NCBI GenBank assembly: GCA_965652395.1 | Contig: CBFGUW010000002.1 | Span: forward strand, 1-64,000 | Reading direction: 5' to 3' | DNA length: 64,000 nt | Origin: Saccharospirillum sp965652395 | Lineage (GTDB): Bacteria > Pseudomonadota > Gammaproteobacteria > Pseudomonadales > Natronospirillaceae | Shown here: in pieces, positions 43,480 through 52,545 of the stretch | Layout: every line of letters starts with the position of its first letter | Numbering within the stretch: the first letter of the stretch is position 1 | Notes under the pieces: generated by a model | Database searches by the model: none | What the model saw: the letters and a program-made list of their open reading frames with translations, nothing else | Told to the model about the DNA's origin: nothing | Translations under genes and position numbers: made by a program

Positions 43480-44637
43480 ATGTCTCCATCAAAATGGTCG
43501 CTGCTGTGGCCCTTTCTACTGACGCTGATCGTTCCGTTGATCGCCGCCTGGTTCGCCTACCCCGGCACCCACCTGCCACCGGGGTTCGGGATCTTCCCCC
43601 CTGAGCAGGTGGCCGGTACGCCGGGTTTCAATCTGATCGTCTTTATCATCATCGCGGCTCTGGCCCTGGTCGTAACCGCCCTGGTGCTCTTCCCGCAATG
43701 GTTCGGGTTTCAAGGCGCCGCTCCCGCCCCGGCACCCGCCCACCGACCACTACCCTGGTGGTTCTGGGTCGGCCTGGTGGTGATGCTGTTCTTCTGGTGG
43801 GTAATGTGGGCAAGACCCGCCGCACTCGGTGGTTTGGTGTATTTCGCCTTCTCGCCACTCTGGTGGGGTTTCATTACGGTACTCGACGGCATCGTCTACC
43901 ACCGTCACGATGGCAAGTCGCTCTACGCCACCAAACCGGGAATGCTGATATTCAGTGCCATCATTTCCATCGCTGGGTGGGGCTATTTTGAATACTACGA
44001 CTACTTCGTTCTAGCGGACTGGTATTACCCGAACGGTCACATGTCGGAGCTGCCACAGCCATTAATCTGGGCGCTTTTCATCATTGCCTACACCACGGTT
44101 TGGCCGGCGCTGTTCGAATGGTTCAACCTGCTCAACACCTTTCCAAAACTCGCAGCCCGCTACCAAAACGGCCCGAAAATACCGCTGCCAGGCAACTTGC
44201 TCATCATCGTCGGCCTCGCCGTCATCGCAGGTTTCACCTTCTTCCCTTACCCCATGTTCTGGGGCATCTGGATCGGCCCGATGGCGGTCATCACCGGCAT
44301 TTTGATGCGTTTGAATATCTGGTCACCCTTCACGTCCCTGTCACAGGGCAATTGGGCGCCAGGCATCCTGATCGCACTGTCGTCTCTGCTTAACGGTTTC
44401 TTCTGGGAAATGTGGAACTTCGGCAGCGAAAACCCGGACATCGGCTACCCGACCAATCCGAACTATTGGATCTACGACATCCCCTACGTGAACGTCATCC
44501 ACATATTCTCGGAAATGCCCCTGCTCGGCTATTACGGCTACCTACCCTTCGGCACCCTGGTCTGGGTCTTCTTCATCTGGATCGGCGCCTTATTAAACAA
44601 AAACACCGACATCTACCTGGACGGCAACCCTAACTAG
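43480..44637 (+). CDS. Tryptophan-rich multi-spanning membrane protein of unknown function
   Basis: A 385-residue protein with about nine hydrophobic helices and many Trp, Tyr and Phe residues (PWWFWVGLVVMLFFWWVMWA, FFWEMWNFGS, GYFEYYDYFVLADWYYPNG). I do not recognise a transporter or enzyme family. Charged residues within helices (FEWFN, EYYDY) could suggest a substrate or ion path. It begins 28 nt after the hybrid kinase stop, with AAAGGAATG before the ATG, so the two may form an operon. A functional link is inference. Confidence 0.65.
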   Translation: MSPSKWSLLWPFLLTLIVPLIAAWFAYPGTHLPPGFGIFPPEQVAGTPGFNLIVFIIIAALALVVTALVLFPQWFGFQGAAPAPAPAHRPLPWWFWVGLVVMLFFWWVMWARPAALGGLVYFAFSPLWWGFITVLDGIVYHRHDGKSLYATKPGMLIFSAIISIAGWGYFEYYDYFVLADWYYPNGHMSELPQPLIWALFIIAYTTVWPALFEWFNLLNTFPKLAARYQNGPKIPLPGNLLIIVGLAVIAGFTFFPYPMFWGIWIGPMAVITGILMRLNIWSPFTSLSQGNWAPGILIALSSLLNGFFWEMWNFGSENPDIGYPTNPNYWIYDIPYVNVIHIFSEMPLLGYYGYLPFGTLVWVFFIWIGALLNKNTDIYLDGNPN

Positions 44638-44743
44638 CGGGTTGGTAGCTTCTTGGGTGCCTTTAGCCCTTTGTGGTTGAAGCACCCTTGGAGGCAGGTT
44701 TTTACTTTGGCGGCCCGGTGGTTGACGCTGCTTTTGTGCCATT

Positions 44744-44856
44744 GGCTAGGGGGGCAGGTAATGCCCTCTGGGGCCGTCGTGAATACATCCATGTAGGCTT
44801 GGCCGAAACATCCATGTTTCGGACATCCCCTGAGGACACTACCTGCCCCCCTAGCC
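44744..44856. repeat. Long palindromic intergenic element, copy E
   Basis: The arms beginning GGCTAGGGGGGCAGGTA pair with three mismatches over 30 bp. The core, GTGAATACATCCATGTAGGCTTGGCCGAAACATCCATGTTTCGG (given here as its two hairpins ACATCCATGT and CCGAAACATCCATGTTTCGG), defines a subfamily shared with copy F. It lies 107 nt after the membrane-protein gene. Confidence 0.88.
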
Positions 44857-44888
44857 ACCTTACATAAATTGCCAATTTTTCAAAAAAG

Positions 44889-44937
44889 AAAAAGCCAGCT
44901 GCAAGGTTGGCTATTCTTTGCCTCACAGCTGGTTTTT
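44889..44937. terminator. Bidirectional terminator between convergent genes
   Basis: AAAAAGCCAGCTG (44889-44901) pairs with CAGCTGGTTTTT (44926-44937). The A-rich 5-prime and T-rich 3-prime flanks let it terminate from both sides, between the membrane-protein gene and argG. Copies E and F lie on either side of it in opposite orientation. Confidence 0.75.
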
Positions 44938-44974
44938 CTGGGAGATAAAACTGGTCGGCGGCTCTGTTGCAAGC

Positions 44975-45084
44975 GGCCGATGCCGGGTGTGCTCATGGAG
45001 GGGTATCCGCAGCATGGATGCTGCGGTTAAGCCTACATGGAAGTATTCACGGCGGCCCCGGAAGGAGTGCACCCGGCATCGGCC
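44975..45084. repeat. Long palindromic intergenic element, copy F
   Basis: The arms GGCCGATGCCGGGTG/CACCCGGCATCGGCC pair perfectly over 15 bp and then imperfectly. The core (GCAGCATGGATGCTGC, GCCTACATGGAAGTATTCACGG) is the reverse complement of the copy E type. It ends 56 nt downstream of the argG stop (argG is on the minus strand). Confidence 0.87.
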
Positions 45085-45140
45085 AGCGGACCACAGCCAC
45101 AGTAGAACCCTGGGCCAAAGGAAACCACTGGCAAAAAAGC

Positions 45141-46364
45141 CTACTTAAGCGGACTGCGCCCCTTGCCAGCCGCTATACGCATGCGAAGGGCGTTGAGCTT
45201 GATGAAGCCCTCGGCGTCTTTCTGGTTGTAGGCACCAGCATCGTCTTCGAAGGTGGCGATGCTTTCGTCGAACAGGGAATCTTCCGACTGACGACCGGCG
45301 ATGATGACATTGCCCTTGTAGAGTTTCACCCGGACCTTGCCGTTCACCTTCTCCTGGGACGCATCGATCATCTCCTGAAGCATCAGACGCTCCGGGCTCC
45401 ACCAGTAACCGTTGTAGATCACCTCCGCGTACTTCGGCATCAGGTCATCTTTCAGGTGGGCCACTTCACGGTCCAACGTGATCGACTCGATCGCACGGTG
45501 CGCCTTCAGCATGATGGTGCCCCCCGGCGTTTCATAACAGCCACGGGACTTCATACCGACGTAACGGTTCTCGACAATATCCAAACGACCCACGCCATTG
45601 TCACCGCCCACCTTGTTCAGGTACGCCAGCACTTCCGCAGGAGACATCGCCTTGTCATCAATGGCAACAATGTCACCCTTCTCATAAGTCAGTTCCAGAT
45701 AGGTCGGCTCGTTCGGTGCCGCTTCCGGGCTCACCGACCAACGCCACATATCCTCTTCCGCTTCCGCCCAAGGATCTTCCAGGATGCCGCCCTCATAGGA
45801 AATATGCAGCAGGTTCGCATCCATAGAGTAAGGCGACTTCTTGCCCTTCTTATTGAAATCGACCGGAATGTTGTGCTCCTCGCAGTAAGCCATCAGCTTC
45901 TCACGCGAGTTCAAATTCCACTCCCGCCACGGCGCGATCACCTTAACGCCCGGCTTCAGCGCATAGGCGCCCAGCTCGAAACGCACCTGGTCGTTGCCTT
46001 TACCGGTCGCGCCATGAGCAATGGCATCGGCGCCGGTCTCATTGGCGATCTCCACCAAACGCTTGGCAATCAACGGACGGGCGATGGAGGTACCCAACAG
46101 GTACTCGCCCTCGTAAATGGTGTTCGCGCGGAACATTGGGAAGACATAGTCGCGTACGAACTCCTCGCGCAGGTCCTCGATGTAGATTTCCTTGATGCCC
46201 AACGCCTGCGCCTTGGCACGCGCGGGTTCGACTTCTTCACCCTGGCCGAGGTCGGCCGTGAAGGTCACGACTTCGCAGTTATAGGTTTCAGAGATCCACT
46301 TGGCGATGACCGAGGTGTCTAAACCTCCGGAATAGGCCAGCACCACTTTCTTGATGTCAGACAT
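45141..46364 (-). CDS. argG: Argininosuccinate synthase
   Basis: ATP-dependent ligase joining citrulline and aspartate in arginine synthesis. It has 407 residues from the ATG at 46364, which follows GGGAGT; an in-frame ATG at 46376 overlaps that ribosome binding site and is rejected. The pyrophosphatase-type loop VVLAYSGGLDTSVIAKW, DAIAHGATGKGNDQVRFE, GVKVIAPWREWN and KKGKKSPYSMDANLLHISYEGG are conserved. It is of the shorter ArgG type (not the E. coli 447-residue type). It is monocistronic, downstream of ntrBC. Confidence 0.96.
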   Translation of the reverse strand: MSDIKKVVLAYSGGLDTSVIAKWISETYNCEVVTFTADLGQGEEVEPARAKAQALGIKEIYIEDLREEFVRDYVFPMFRANTIYEGEYLLGTSIARPLIAKRLVEIANETGADAIAHGATGKGNDQVRFELGAYALKPGVKVIAPWREWNLNSREKLMAYCEEHNIPVDFNKKGKKSPYSMDANLLHISYEGGILEDPWAEAEEDMWRWSVSPEAAPNEPTYLELTYEKGDIVAIDDKAMSPAEVLAYLNKVGGDNGVGRLDIVENRYVGMKSRGCYETPGGTIMLKAHRAIESITLDREVAHLKDDLMPKYAEVIYNGYWWSPERLMLQEMIDASQEKVNGKVRVKLYKGNVIIAGRQSEDSLFDESIATFEDDAGAYNQKDAEGFIKLNALRMRIAAGKGRSPLK

Positions 46365-46485
46365 TGCGACTCCCAATGCATTATTGGCGGGCGGGTTTGG
46401 CCGGGTATTTTATGGGGTCTGTCGATGGGGTTCCAGTGAAATGGGGGAAAGAGATTGTTTCGTTGGAAAAGGCTGGCTGGAAGAC

Positions 46486-46539
46486 GCTTAACGGGAGACG
46501 CTTGACGCAAAAGCATGCGTCCGGCGTCTCCCGTCAAGC
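46486..46539 (-). other. Hairpin between ntrC and argG
   Basis: GCTTAACGGGAGACGC and GCGTCTCCCGTCAAGC pair at 15 of 16 positions, with an inner GACGCA/TGCGTC pair. It lies 12 nt after the ntrC stop with no T tract. It shares GTCTCCCGT with the aap terminator and with 55910-55921. Confidence 0.6.
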
Positions 46540-46550
46540 ATCAAGCCAAA

Positions 46551-47978
46551 TCAATCCTCTTCCTCGGCGACGGACTCGGTCTCCATACCAAGCTCTTTGA
46601 TCTTGCGAGTCAGGGTGTTGCGGCCCCAACCCAGCAACTCGGCGGCGTCGCGTCTGCGTCCGGCGGTGTGCTTGAGGGCGGTTTCGATCATGATGCGTTC
46701 GAAACTGGGTACGGCGTTGTCCAGCAGCCGACGTTCACCCCGGACGAGTTCGCGGTCGGCCCAGTTACGCAGGGCCTGTTCCCAGTTTTCGCTGGCGACA
46801 GGCGCCTGGGCTTCATCCAACAGTTCCGGCGGCAGGTCGGATACCAGCACTTCCCGGCCGGAGGCCATCACTGTGATCCAGCGACAGGTGTTTTCCAACT
46901 GGCGCACGTTGCCCGGCCAATCCAACCGGCTGAGGTAGGCTTCGGTGTCCGGTCGGAGCACTTTGGGCTCCACATCGAGTTCGTCCGCCGCTTTATGGAG
47001 GAAGAACTCCAGCAAACGGGGGATATCCTCGCGGCGGTCCGCGAGGCGCGGTAGATGAATGCGGATGACGTTTAACCGATGGAACAAGTCTTCCCGGAAA
47101 CGCCCCTGTTTCACCAGCTCTTCGAGATTCTGGTGGGTCGCGGCGATGATGCGGACATCCACCTTCACCGAGGTATGGCCACCCACCCGGTAAAACTCAC
47201 CATCGGCCAGCACGCGCAGCAACCGGGTTTGGGTTTCCGATGGCATATCGCCGATTTCGTCCAGGAAAAGAGTGCCGCTGTCGGCTTGTTCGAACCGACC
47301 GCGCCGCTGGCCTTGAGCCCCGGTAAAGGCACCTTTTTCGTGGCCGAACAGTTCGGATTCCATCAAATCACGCGGAATCGCCGCCATATTCAAGGCGATA
47401 AAGGGGTGCTCACGCCGTGGACTGTGTCGGTGCAGGGCATGAGCAACCAGCTCTTTACCGGTTCCGGATTCCCCGTTGATCAAGACCGTGATGTTGGACT
47501 GCGACAACCGCCCGATGGCGCGAAACACCTCCTGCATGGCCGGGGCTTCACCGATGATTTCAGTGTTGGCCGGGGCCGTGGCCGGTTCGGCCGAGGCCTG
47601 TTTCTGACGGGTGTGCTCTATGGCCCGCAGTACCAGCGAGACGGCTTCGTCGACATCGAAGGGCTTGGGCAGGTATTCGAAGGCTCCGCCCTGGAAAGAC
47701 GCAACGGCGCTGTCGAGGTCGGAGTGAGCGGTCATGATGATGACCGGTAGATTGGGGTGGCGGTCGTGAATGCGGCTCAGCAGCTCCAGGCCGTCGATCC
47801 CTTCCATGCGGACATCACTGACGATGGCGTCGGGCGGATCCTGGTCCAGCTTGCGCAGCAGTGACTCCCCGGTTTCAAAACTTCGGCATTCCATGCCCTG
47901 TTTATCGAAGGCGCGCTCCAGCACCCAACGAATCGAGCGATCATCGTCGACAATCCAAACGCGGTTAGGCCGATTCAT
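46551..47978 (-). CDS. ntrC: Nitrogen regulator NtrC
   Basis: Sigma54-dependent activator of nitrogen-assimilation genes, 475 residues. The ATG at 47978 follows GGAGGGGG. The receiver domain has Asp55 (AIVSDVRMEGIDG). The AAA+ domain has Walker A GESGTGKELVAHALHRHSP, the sigma54-contact loop EKGAFTGAQ, and SGTLFLDEIGDMP. The Fis-type HTH is RRRDAAELLGWGRNTLTRKIK at the C-terminus. It overlaps the ntrB stop by 14 nt. Confidence 0.97.
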   Translation of the reverse strand: MNRPNRVWIVDDDRSIRWVLERAFDKQGMECRSFETGESLLRKLDQDPPDAIVSDVRMEGIDGLELLSRIHDRHPNLPVIIMTAHSDLDSAVASFQGGAFEYLPKPFDVDEAVSLVLRAIEHTRQKQASAEPATAPANTEIIGEAPAMQEVFRAIGRLSQSNITVLINGESGTGKELVAHALHRHSPRREHPFIALNMAAIPRDLMESELFGHEKGAFTGAQGQRRGRFEQADSGTLFLDEIGDMPSETQTRLLRVLADGEFYRVGGHTSVKVDVRIIAATHQNLEELVKQGRFREDLFHRLNVIRIHLPRLADRREDIPRLLEFFLHKAADELDVEPKVLRPDTEAYLSRLDWPGNVRQLENTCRWITVMASGREVLVSDLPPELLDEAQAPVASENWEQALRNWADRELVRGERRLLDNAVPSFERIMIETALKHTAGRRRDAAELLGWGRNTLTRKIKELGMETESVAEEED

Positions 47979-49044
47979 GAGCCCCCTCCAAAGGTAGATA
48001 TATGCTGAATACCGTTTCACCGGGCTGGCTGTCGCACTCAATGACACCACGGTGATAATGAACAATCTGCTGAGCGATAGAGAGCCCAAGCCCCGTACCG
48101 GATGGCCGGCCGGAGATCATGGGGTAAAAGATTTTTTCCATCATTTCCCGGGGAATACCGGGGCCGTTATCGATGATTTCCAGCTTGACCACCAGCCGGT
48201 ATCGATGCTGACGAATGGTGAACTGGCGCACCGTCCGGGTGCGCAAGGTGATGGTGGGTTGCTCAACGGGGTTTTCCATCAGCGCCTGCAATGCATTGCG
48301 GGCAACATTGAGCACGGCTTGAATCAGTTGGGCTTCATCGCCTTCCAAATCGGGAATGCTGGGGTCGTAGTCCCGCTGCAGATGAATCTGGTCGCCCGCC
48401 TCCACCTTCAGCAGCGAGTGAACCCGCTCGGTGATCTGGTGAATATTCACCGCCGTGAGGTTGGGCACCTGATGGCTGCCCAACATGCGGTCAACCAGGT
48501 TACGCAGGCGATCGGCCTCTTCGATGATCACCTGGGTGTACTCCTGTAGGGATTCATCCGGCAGCTCGGCGGCCAGCAACTGGGCCGCGCCCCGTATCCC
48601 CCCCAGGGGGTTTTTGATTTCGTGCGCCACTCCACGCACCAAGTGGCGGGTGGTCTCGGTTTGTTCGATCAGGCCTTCATCGCGGCTGATGCGCATGGCA
48701 CGGTCCGCAGGCAACATCTCCACAATCAGATGCAACGCCTTACCTTTCATGTAAGGTGTGACCATGAAGTCGAGCGTGAGCAGCTCGCGGTGCACCAGTT
48801 GCCATTGGGCGGAGCGTACGGACAGGGTTGTGCCGTCATCGATCGCCGCAGCCAGCACTTCCCGGATCTCAGCCGGGTTCACAAACAAACTGTAAAACGG
48901 CTGTCCGATAATCTGCTTGCCGGAGCGGATGAGCAGTAGCTCGGCGGACGGATTAACGTGCTCGACGGTCAGTTTGCTATCCAGTTGGATCACCGCAGTG
49001 AATTGGTGGTCGACCAACTGGCGATAAAAGTCGGTGTCTGACAC
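47965..49044 (-). CDS. ntrB: Nitrogen sensor histidine kinase NtrB (GlnL)
   Basis: Cytoplasmic kinase and phosphatase of NtrC, controlled by PII. I place the start at the GTG at 49044 (VSDTDFYRQLVDHQFTAVIQ), giving 359 residues. The ATG at 49095 lies at the predicted transcription start of the sigma54 promoter and is unlikely. A PAS domain (about 1-115) is followed by HisKA with RGVAHEIKNPLGGIRGAAQLL and the ATPase boxes NVARNALQAL, DNGPGIPREMMEKIF and GTGLGLSIAQQI. glnA is not adjacent, unlike in enterics. Confidence 0.94.
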   Translation of the reverse strand: MSDTDFYRQLVDHQFTAVIQLDSKLTVEHVNPSAELLLIRSGKQIIGQPFYSLFVNPAEIREVLAAAIDDGTTLSVRSAQWQLVHRELLTLDFMVTPYMKGKALHLIVEMLPADRAMRISRDEGLIEQTETTRHLVRGVAHEIKNPLGGIRGAAQLLAAELPDESLQEYTQVIIEEADRLRNLVDRMLGSHQVPNLTAVNIHQITERVHSLLKVEAGDQIHLQRDYDPSIPDLEGDEAQLIQAVLNVARNALQALMENPVEQPTITLRTRTVRQFTIRQHRYRLVVKLEIIDNGPGIPREMMEKIFYPMISGRPSGTGLGLSIAQQIVHYHRGVIECDSQPGETVFSIYLPLEGAHESA

Positions 49045-49105
49045 AAAGGTATCCTGTGATCTCTGAGCGTTCCGGCCGTGATGACCGGGGCGCAAGGGGT
49101 GCTAC

Positions 49106-49120
49106 GCAAGAAGCAGGCCA
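49106..49120 (-). promoter_or_regulatory. Sigma54 promoter of ntrBC
   Basis: On the minus strand TGGCCTGCTTCTTGC matches the -24/-12 consensus TGGCACGNNNNTTGC at all of TGGC, G and TTGC with exact spacing. The start of transcription would fall near 49094, about 50 nt before the ntrB GTG. Confidence 0.75.
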
Positions 49121-49169
49121 CAGACAAGGGCGTCTATATGCACGATTTCGGGGCCACAAACTCACAATA

Positions 49170-49217
49170 TGCACCATAATGAAGCATTTTAGCTCGATAA
49201 TGACCCAATTCGGTGCA
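49170..49217. promoter_or_regulatory. Two NtrC-type enhancer sites
   Basis: TGCACC-ATAAT-GAAGCA (49170-49186) and TGACCC-AATTC-GGTGCA (49201-49217) each match 10 of 12 positions of the dyad TGCACC-N5-GGTGCA. Their centres are 31 bp apart, about three helical turns. They lie 50 to 110 bp upstream of the sigma54 promoter, as expected for autoactivation. They could also act on the divergent GGDEF gene. Confidence 0.65.
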
Positions 49218-49404
49218 AATGCTTAAAAAAGATTGATATGCCCCGGCTTAGTCCCCACCGTTCTAAACTGTGCACTCCGTTGCAGCCCAGAGCCGTCGGG
49301 CTTCTTAAAGCACCCAATTGGTTTATACTCCAAGAAACCTCCGGTTTGGTTGTTGGCTGCAGCGAGCGCCGCCGGTCTACTGAAACACCAGGATGTGACG
49401 CCTT

Positions 49405-52400
49405 ATGAATCGCAGCTTCCCGCTGAGATTGCTGCACAACGCCTGGCAGCAAACGCAAGACGACAGCGGACAGATACTTGTCTTCGCCGACCCGGGTGGT
49501 CAGCGGTTCGGTATGTTGGTCAAGGAGTTCCAACAGACAGTTCAAACCCGAACCTTCAAATACCGCCTGGGGCCAGACGCCTCGCTGCTCGGTTACTTCC
49601 CCTTGATTGATGTGCTGCGGCGCCTCCACGACGACGAAGGCATCACCGATTGGGATGCCTGGTTGAGCGAATGCGGTGTCTATCTCCCTAACCGGCCGAT
49701 CTGGCGAGAGCTGCTCGACGACCGTTTCGTCAGGCGAAGGCCGCTACGCCTGAAAGAACAGGTGATCCAGAACGCACTCAGTCTCGAGGACGATATCATC
49801 GCCATGCTGGGCGGGCTGACTCGGTCACGTCCTTTGTTGCTCGTCATCGCCAACTATCACTTTGCCTCACTCTCGCTGCAGCAGCTATTGGAACGCAATC
49901 GTCAGGAAATTCCCCGTCAGGTGCTTATTCTGGCGGCGAGCGACCCGGAGCAGTTAAACGATGGACAGGATCACCTATCCCATTCCTGGTGGCTGGTGGA
50001 CGACCAATATGAGCCACCCTGGCTGATCGACCTGGCTCCCAACCTGACGCATGCATCGCTGGAAGATTGGCCCAGCCCGCTCTCCATAGACAGCTTCAGC
50101 ATTCCGAATCTGATTCAGCAGGCTTTGGAGAACCACACCCTGTTATGCCGCAAGGAAACGCTGGATATCTGTGATCAAATCCGCTTGATGCTGGATGAGC
50201 GACAGATCCTTCTGGTCGACGAGCACCGGGATGAATTGATGTTGCTGGAGGCCGAAGCCCAGTTCTATTCGGATCACTTCAATACCGCTAACTCAGTCTT
50301 GAATGAACTGCTGGAAGTGGCCCGACAGCGTCAGGACCCTGTACGCCAGTTCGATGCCTACCTGCGCCTCGCTTGGTGCGAACTCTACAAACATCTGGTG
50401 GACAGCGCCCAGCAGATGAGTACCCACGCCAAAACCGCGTTGGAAAGCATTTCCGATAAAAACGCCGGGTGGCTGTTGCGTGAACGGGAGTGGCTGTTAT
50501 TGCAGGCCTTGATTTGCGGCCAGCAACACTTACGGCTACCGGCGGCACAACAAAGCCGCCTGGAAGCCCTACTGCCCTTGGTTGAGGACGACGACTATCT
50601 CTATGCCTTCCGTTTTGCCCAGGTCAATTGGGAAGGCAGCCTCAATGAAAAAGAAAAGCATTTTCTTAAAAAAGCACTGATCAAAGGTTTGCGTCAGGCA
50701 CGCCAACAGGGCAACCGGGTGGCTGCGGTAAAAATGCTGCAGAGCATGGCCGTATTGCTGACCAATGCCCGACGCAATCACCGGGCACTGTCTTATTTGA
50801 ACTTGGCATTGAGACTCTGCCAGCCGCTGCGCTCGGCCGTCCATGAAGTTCCGGTGCTGAATGCCATCGGTTTTGTCCGCCTGCAAATGGGCGATCTGGT
50901 CGAAGCACGCAACACCTTTCACCACGCCCTGCAGAGTCTGCAGCTTGTCACCAACTACAACGAGGTCGCCGCCACGCTGAACAATCTGGCCTGGACCTAC
51001 TTTGTCGGTGGCAACCTGGCGGAATGCCAACGGATGTTGAATACCGCCATCCGGCTGTGTCGCATTCGCGGGTTTCACAACCTGCCCTATCACACACTGG
51101 ACGATCTACTGCTGCACCAGGCGCTCTGTCGTTTCTATCTGGGGCACAGCGTTCTGGCCCAACATACCCTGTTGGAACTAAACCACCGCGAGCCTGAACT
51201 GAGCACCAAAGGCCAGCTGTTGTATGCCTGCCTGAAGCTGCATTTCGCCCGGTCCGAAGCCGACTATGGCACCATCGAACAACTGATTCGTGACATCGCC
51301 GAGCTGCTGAAACTCAGCACGGACCTTCCCGCCCAGACCGCCAGTGTGGCGCACTATGCGGCCGGAGACGACCGGCTCGGGGACGCGCCCGAAACGGGCA
51401 TATCCTGGATGGCGCACCCGGAACAGGATAACGAAGTGTTGCCGGCCCTGCCGGTGGATGTGATGTCGCTGTTGCGCTCCGCCGAACTGGAAGGGGAACT
51501 GGAGAACCTGCAGCAACGGGTAAGGGATACCCGCCTGCTCTCGCATCTCAGTGCGCAGGCCAATGCCGCGACCGATGTTCGGGAACTGGTGGAGACCATT
51601 TGCCGTCAGTTGAGTGCCCATCTCGATTGCGACTATGTTGCGTTGGACATCATAGAACAGCCCTACATCAAGCCCATTTTCGTGCACCAGGGACTGGCCG
51701 ATGAGGAAGCGAAAGACCTGCATCAAAAACTCGCCCTACAAAAACTGACCCGGGGTCGGCTACTGTGCAACGTGCGCAATCTGGAGCTTGAGAGTTTCAA
51801 CTCCGGTTACGCCTACGTTAACAGCATTGCCCTTCCCCACCACGACTTTGGCGATTTAGTCCTGCTCACCCGGAGCAACAAGGGGTTCGACGAGTCGGTC
51901 CTGCGAACCAGTGTCATGCTGGCGGGGCAGTTGGCTGCCGCCATCCAACGCTTGATGCATGAACGGGAGCTGCAGCACCTGTCGTCCACGGACATGCTGA
52001 CCGGGCTGATCAATCGTCAGGCGCTCTACCCCCGCCTTGAGGAAGAACTGGCCAGAATACGCCGCCACGAAGACTACCGTTTCTGTCTGGCGTTTTTGGA
52101 TTTGGACAACTTCAAATACCTGAACGACAACTTCGGCCACAATTTGGGGGACCGCGTTTTAAGGGGCTTTGCCAAGCTACTGGAAGACCATACACGGACA
52201 GAGGATGTCACCGCGCGGTTGGGGGGCGATGAATTTGTTATTCTATTTCCCGGCCAAACCGGAGAAAATGCCGAGCAACTGGCCAAGCGATTATTGGAAC
52301 GTTTCGATACGACTGAAAACTGCCTTAAAACCCTGCGGGAATTCACCGGCCAAGTGTTGAACATCGACCCTCAATACTGCCTTGGCTGCTCAATAGGGAT

Positions 52401-52545
52401 TGTCGAAACCTCACCCGAGACGGCGCCACAGACCGTCGACCAACTCCTCAACATGGCCGATCACTCCATGTATGAAGCCAAAACCCAAGGTAAAAACCAG
52501 GCAGTGTTCAAGCCTTGCACGGAACCCCGTAGCGATGAAGAATGA
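49405..52545 (+). CDS. Large TPR-GAF diguanylate cyclase with degenerate ATPase-like N-terminus
   Basis: A 1046-residue soluble protein. Residues 1-250 resemble the ATPase domain of MalT/AfsR-like STAND proteins (RPLLLVIANYHFASLSLQQLLE in the Walker-B-like place) but lack a Walker A lysine motif. Helical TPR-like repeats span about 270-620 (for example YNEVAATLNNLAWTYFVGGN). A GAF domain (about 700-850) precedes GGDEF, residues 940-944 in RLGGDEFVILF, with an inhibitory I-site RTED five residues upstream. So c-di-GMP synthesis with feedback is predicted. It is divergent from ntrB. Its tail overlaps the PanM-like gene by 38 nt. Confidence 0.85.
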   Translation: MNRSFPLRLLHNAWQQTQDDSGQILVFADPGGQRFGMLVKEFQQTVQTRTFKYRLGPDASLLGYFPLIDVLRRLHDDEGITDWDAWLSECGVYLPNRPIWRELLDDRFVRRRPLRLKEQVIQNALSLEDDIIAMLGGLTRSRPLLLVIANYHFASLSLQQLLERNRQEIPRQVLILAASDPEQLNDGQDHLSHSWWLVDDQYEPPWLIDLAPNLTHASLEDWPSPLSIDSFSIPNLIQQALENHTLLCRKETLDICDQIRLMLDERQILLVDEHRDELMLLEAEAQFYSDHFNTANSVLNELLEVARQRQDPVRQFDAYLRLAWCELYKHLVDSAQQMSTHAKTALESISDKNAGWLLREREWLLLQALICGQQHLRLPAAQQSRLEALLPLVEDDDYLYAFRFAQVNWEGSLNEKEKHFLKKALIKGLRQARQQGNRVAAVKMLQSMAVLLTNARRNHRALSYLNLALRLCQPLRSAVHEVPVLNAIGFVRLQMGDLVEARNTFHHALQSLQLVTNYNEVAATLNNLAWTYFVGGNLAECQRMLNTAIRLCRIRGFHNLPYHTLDDLLLHQALCRFYLGHSVLAQHTLLELNHREPELSTKGQLLYACLKLHFARSEADYGTIEQLIRDIAELLKLSTDLPAQTASVAHYAAGDDRLGDAPETGISWMAHPEQDNEVLPALPVDVMSLLRSAELEGELENLQQRVRDTRLLSHLSAQANAATDVRELVETICRQLSAHLDCDYVALDIIEQPYIKPIFVHQGLADEEAKDLHQKLALQKLTRGRLLCNVRNLELESFNSGYAYVNSIALPHHDFGDLVLLTRSNKGFDESVLRTSVMLAGQLAAAIQRLMHERELQHLSSTDMLTGLINRQALYPRLEEELARIRRHEDYRFCLAFLDLDNFKYLNDNFGHNLGDRVLRGFAKLLEDHTRTEDVTARLGGDEFVILFPGQTGENAEQLAKRLLERFDTTENCLKTLREFTGQVLNIDPQYCLGCSIGIVETSPETAPQTVDQLLNMADHSMYEAKTQGKNQAVFKPCTEPRSDEE

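Noticed and set aside
44967..46322. 451-codon plus-strand frame overlapping palindrome F
   Set aside because: It is antisense to argG, and its N-terminus is translated repeat.
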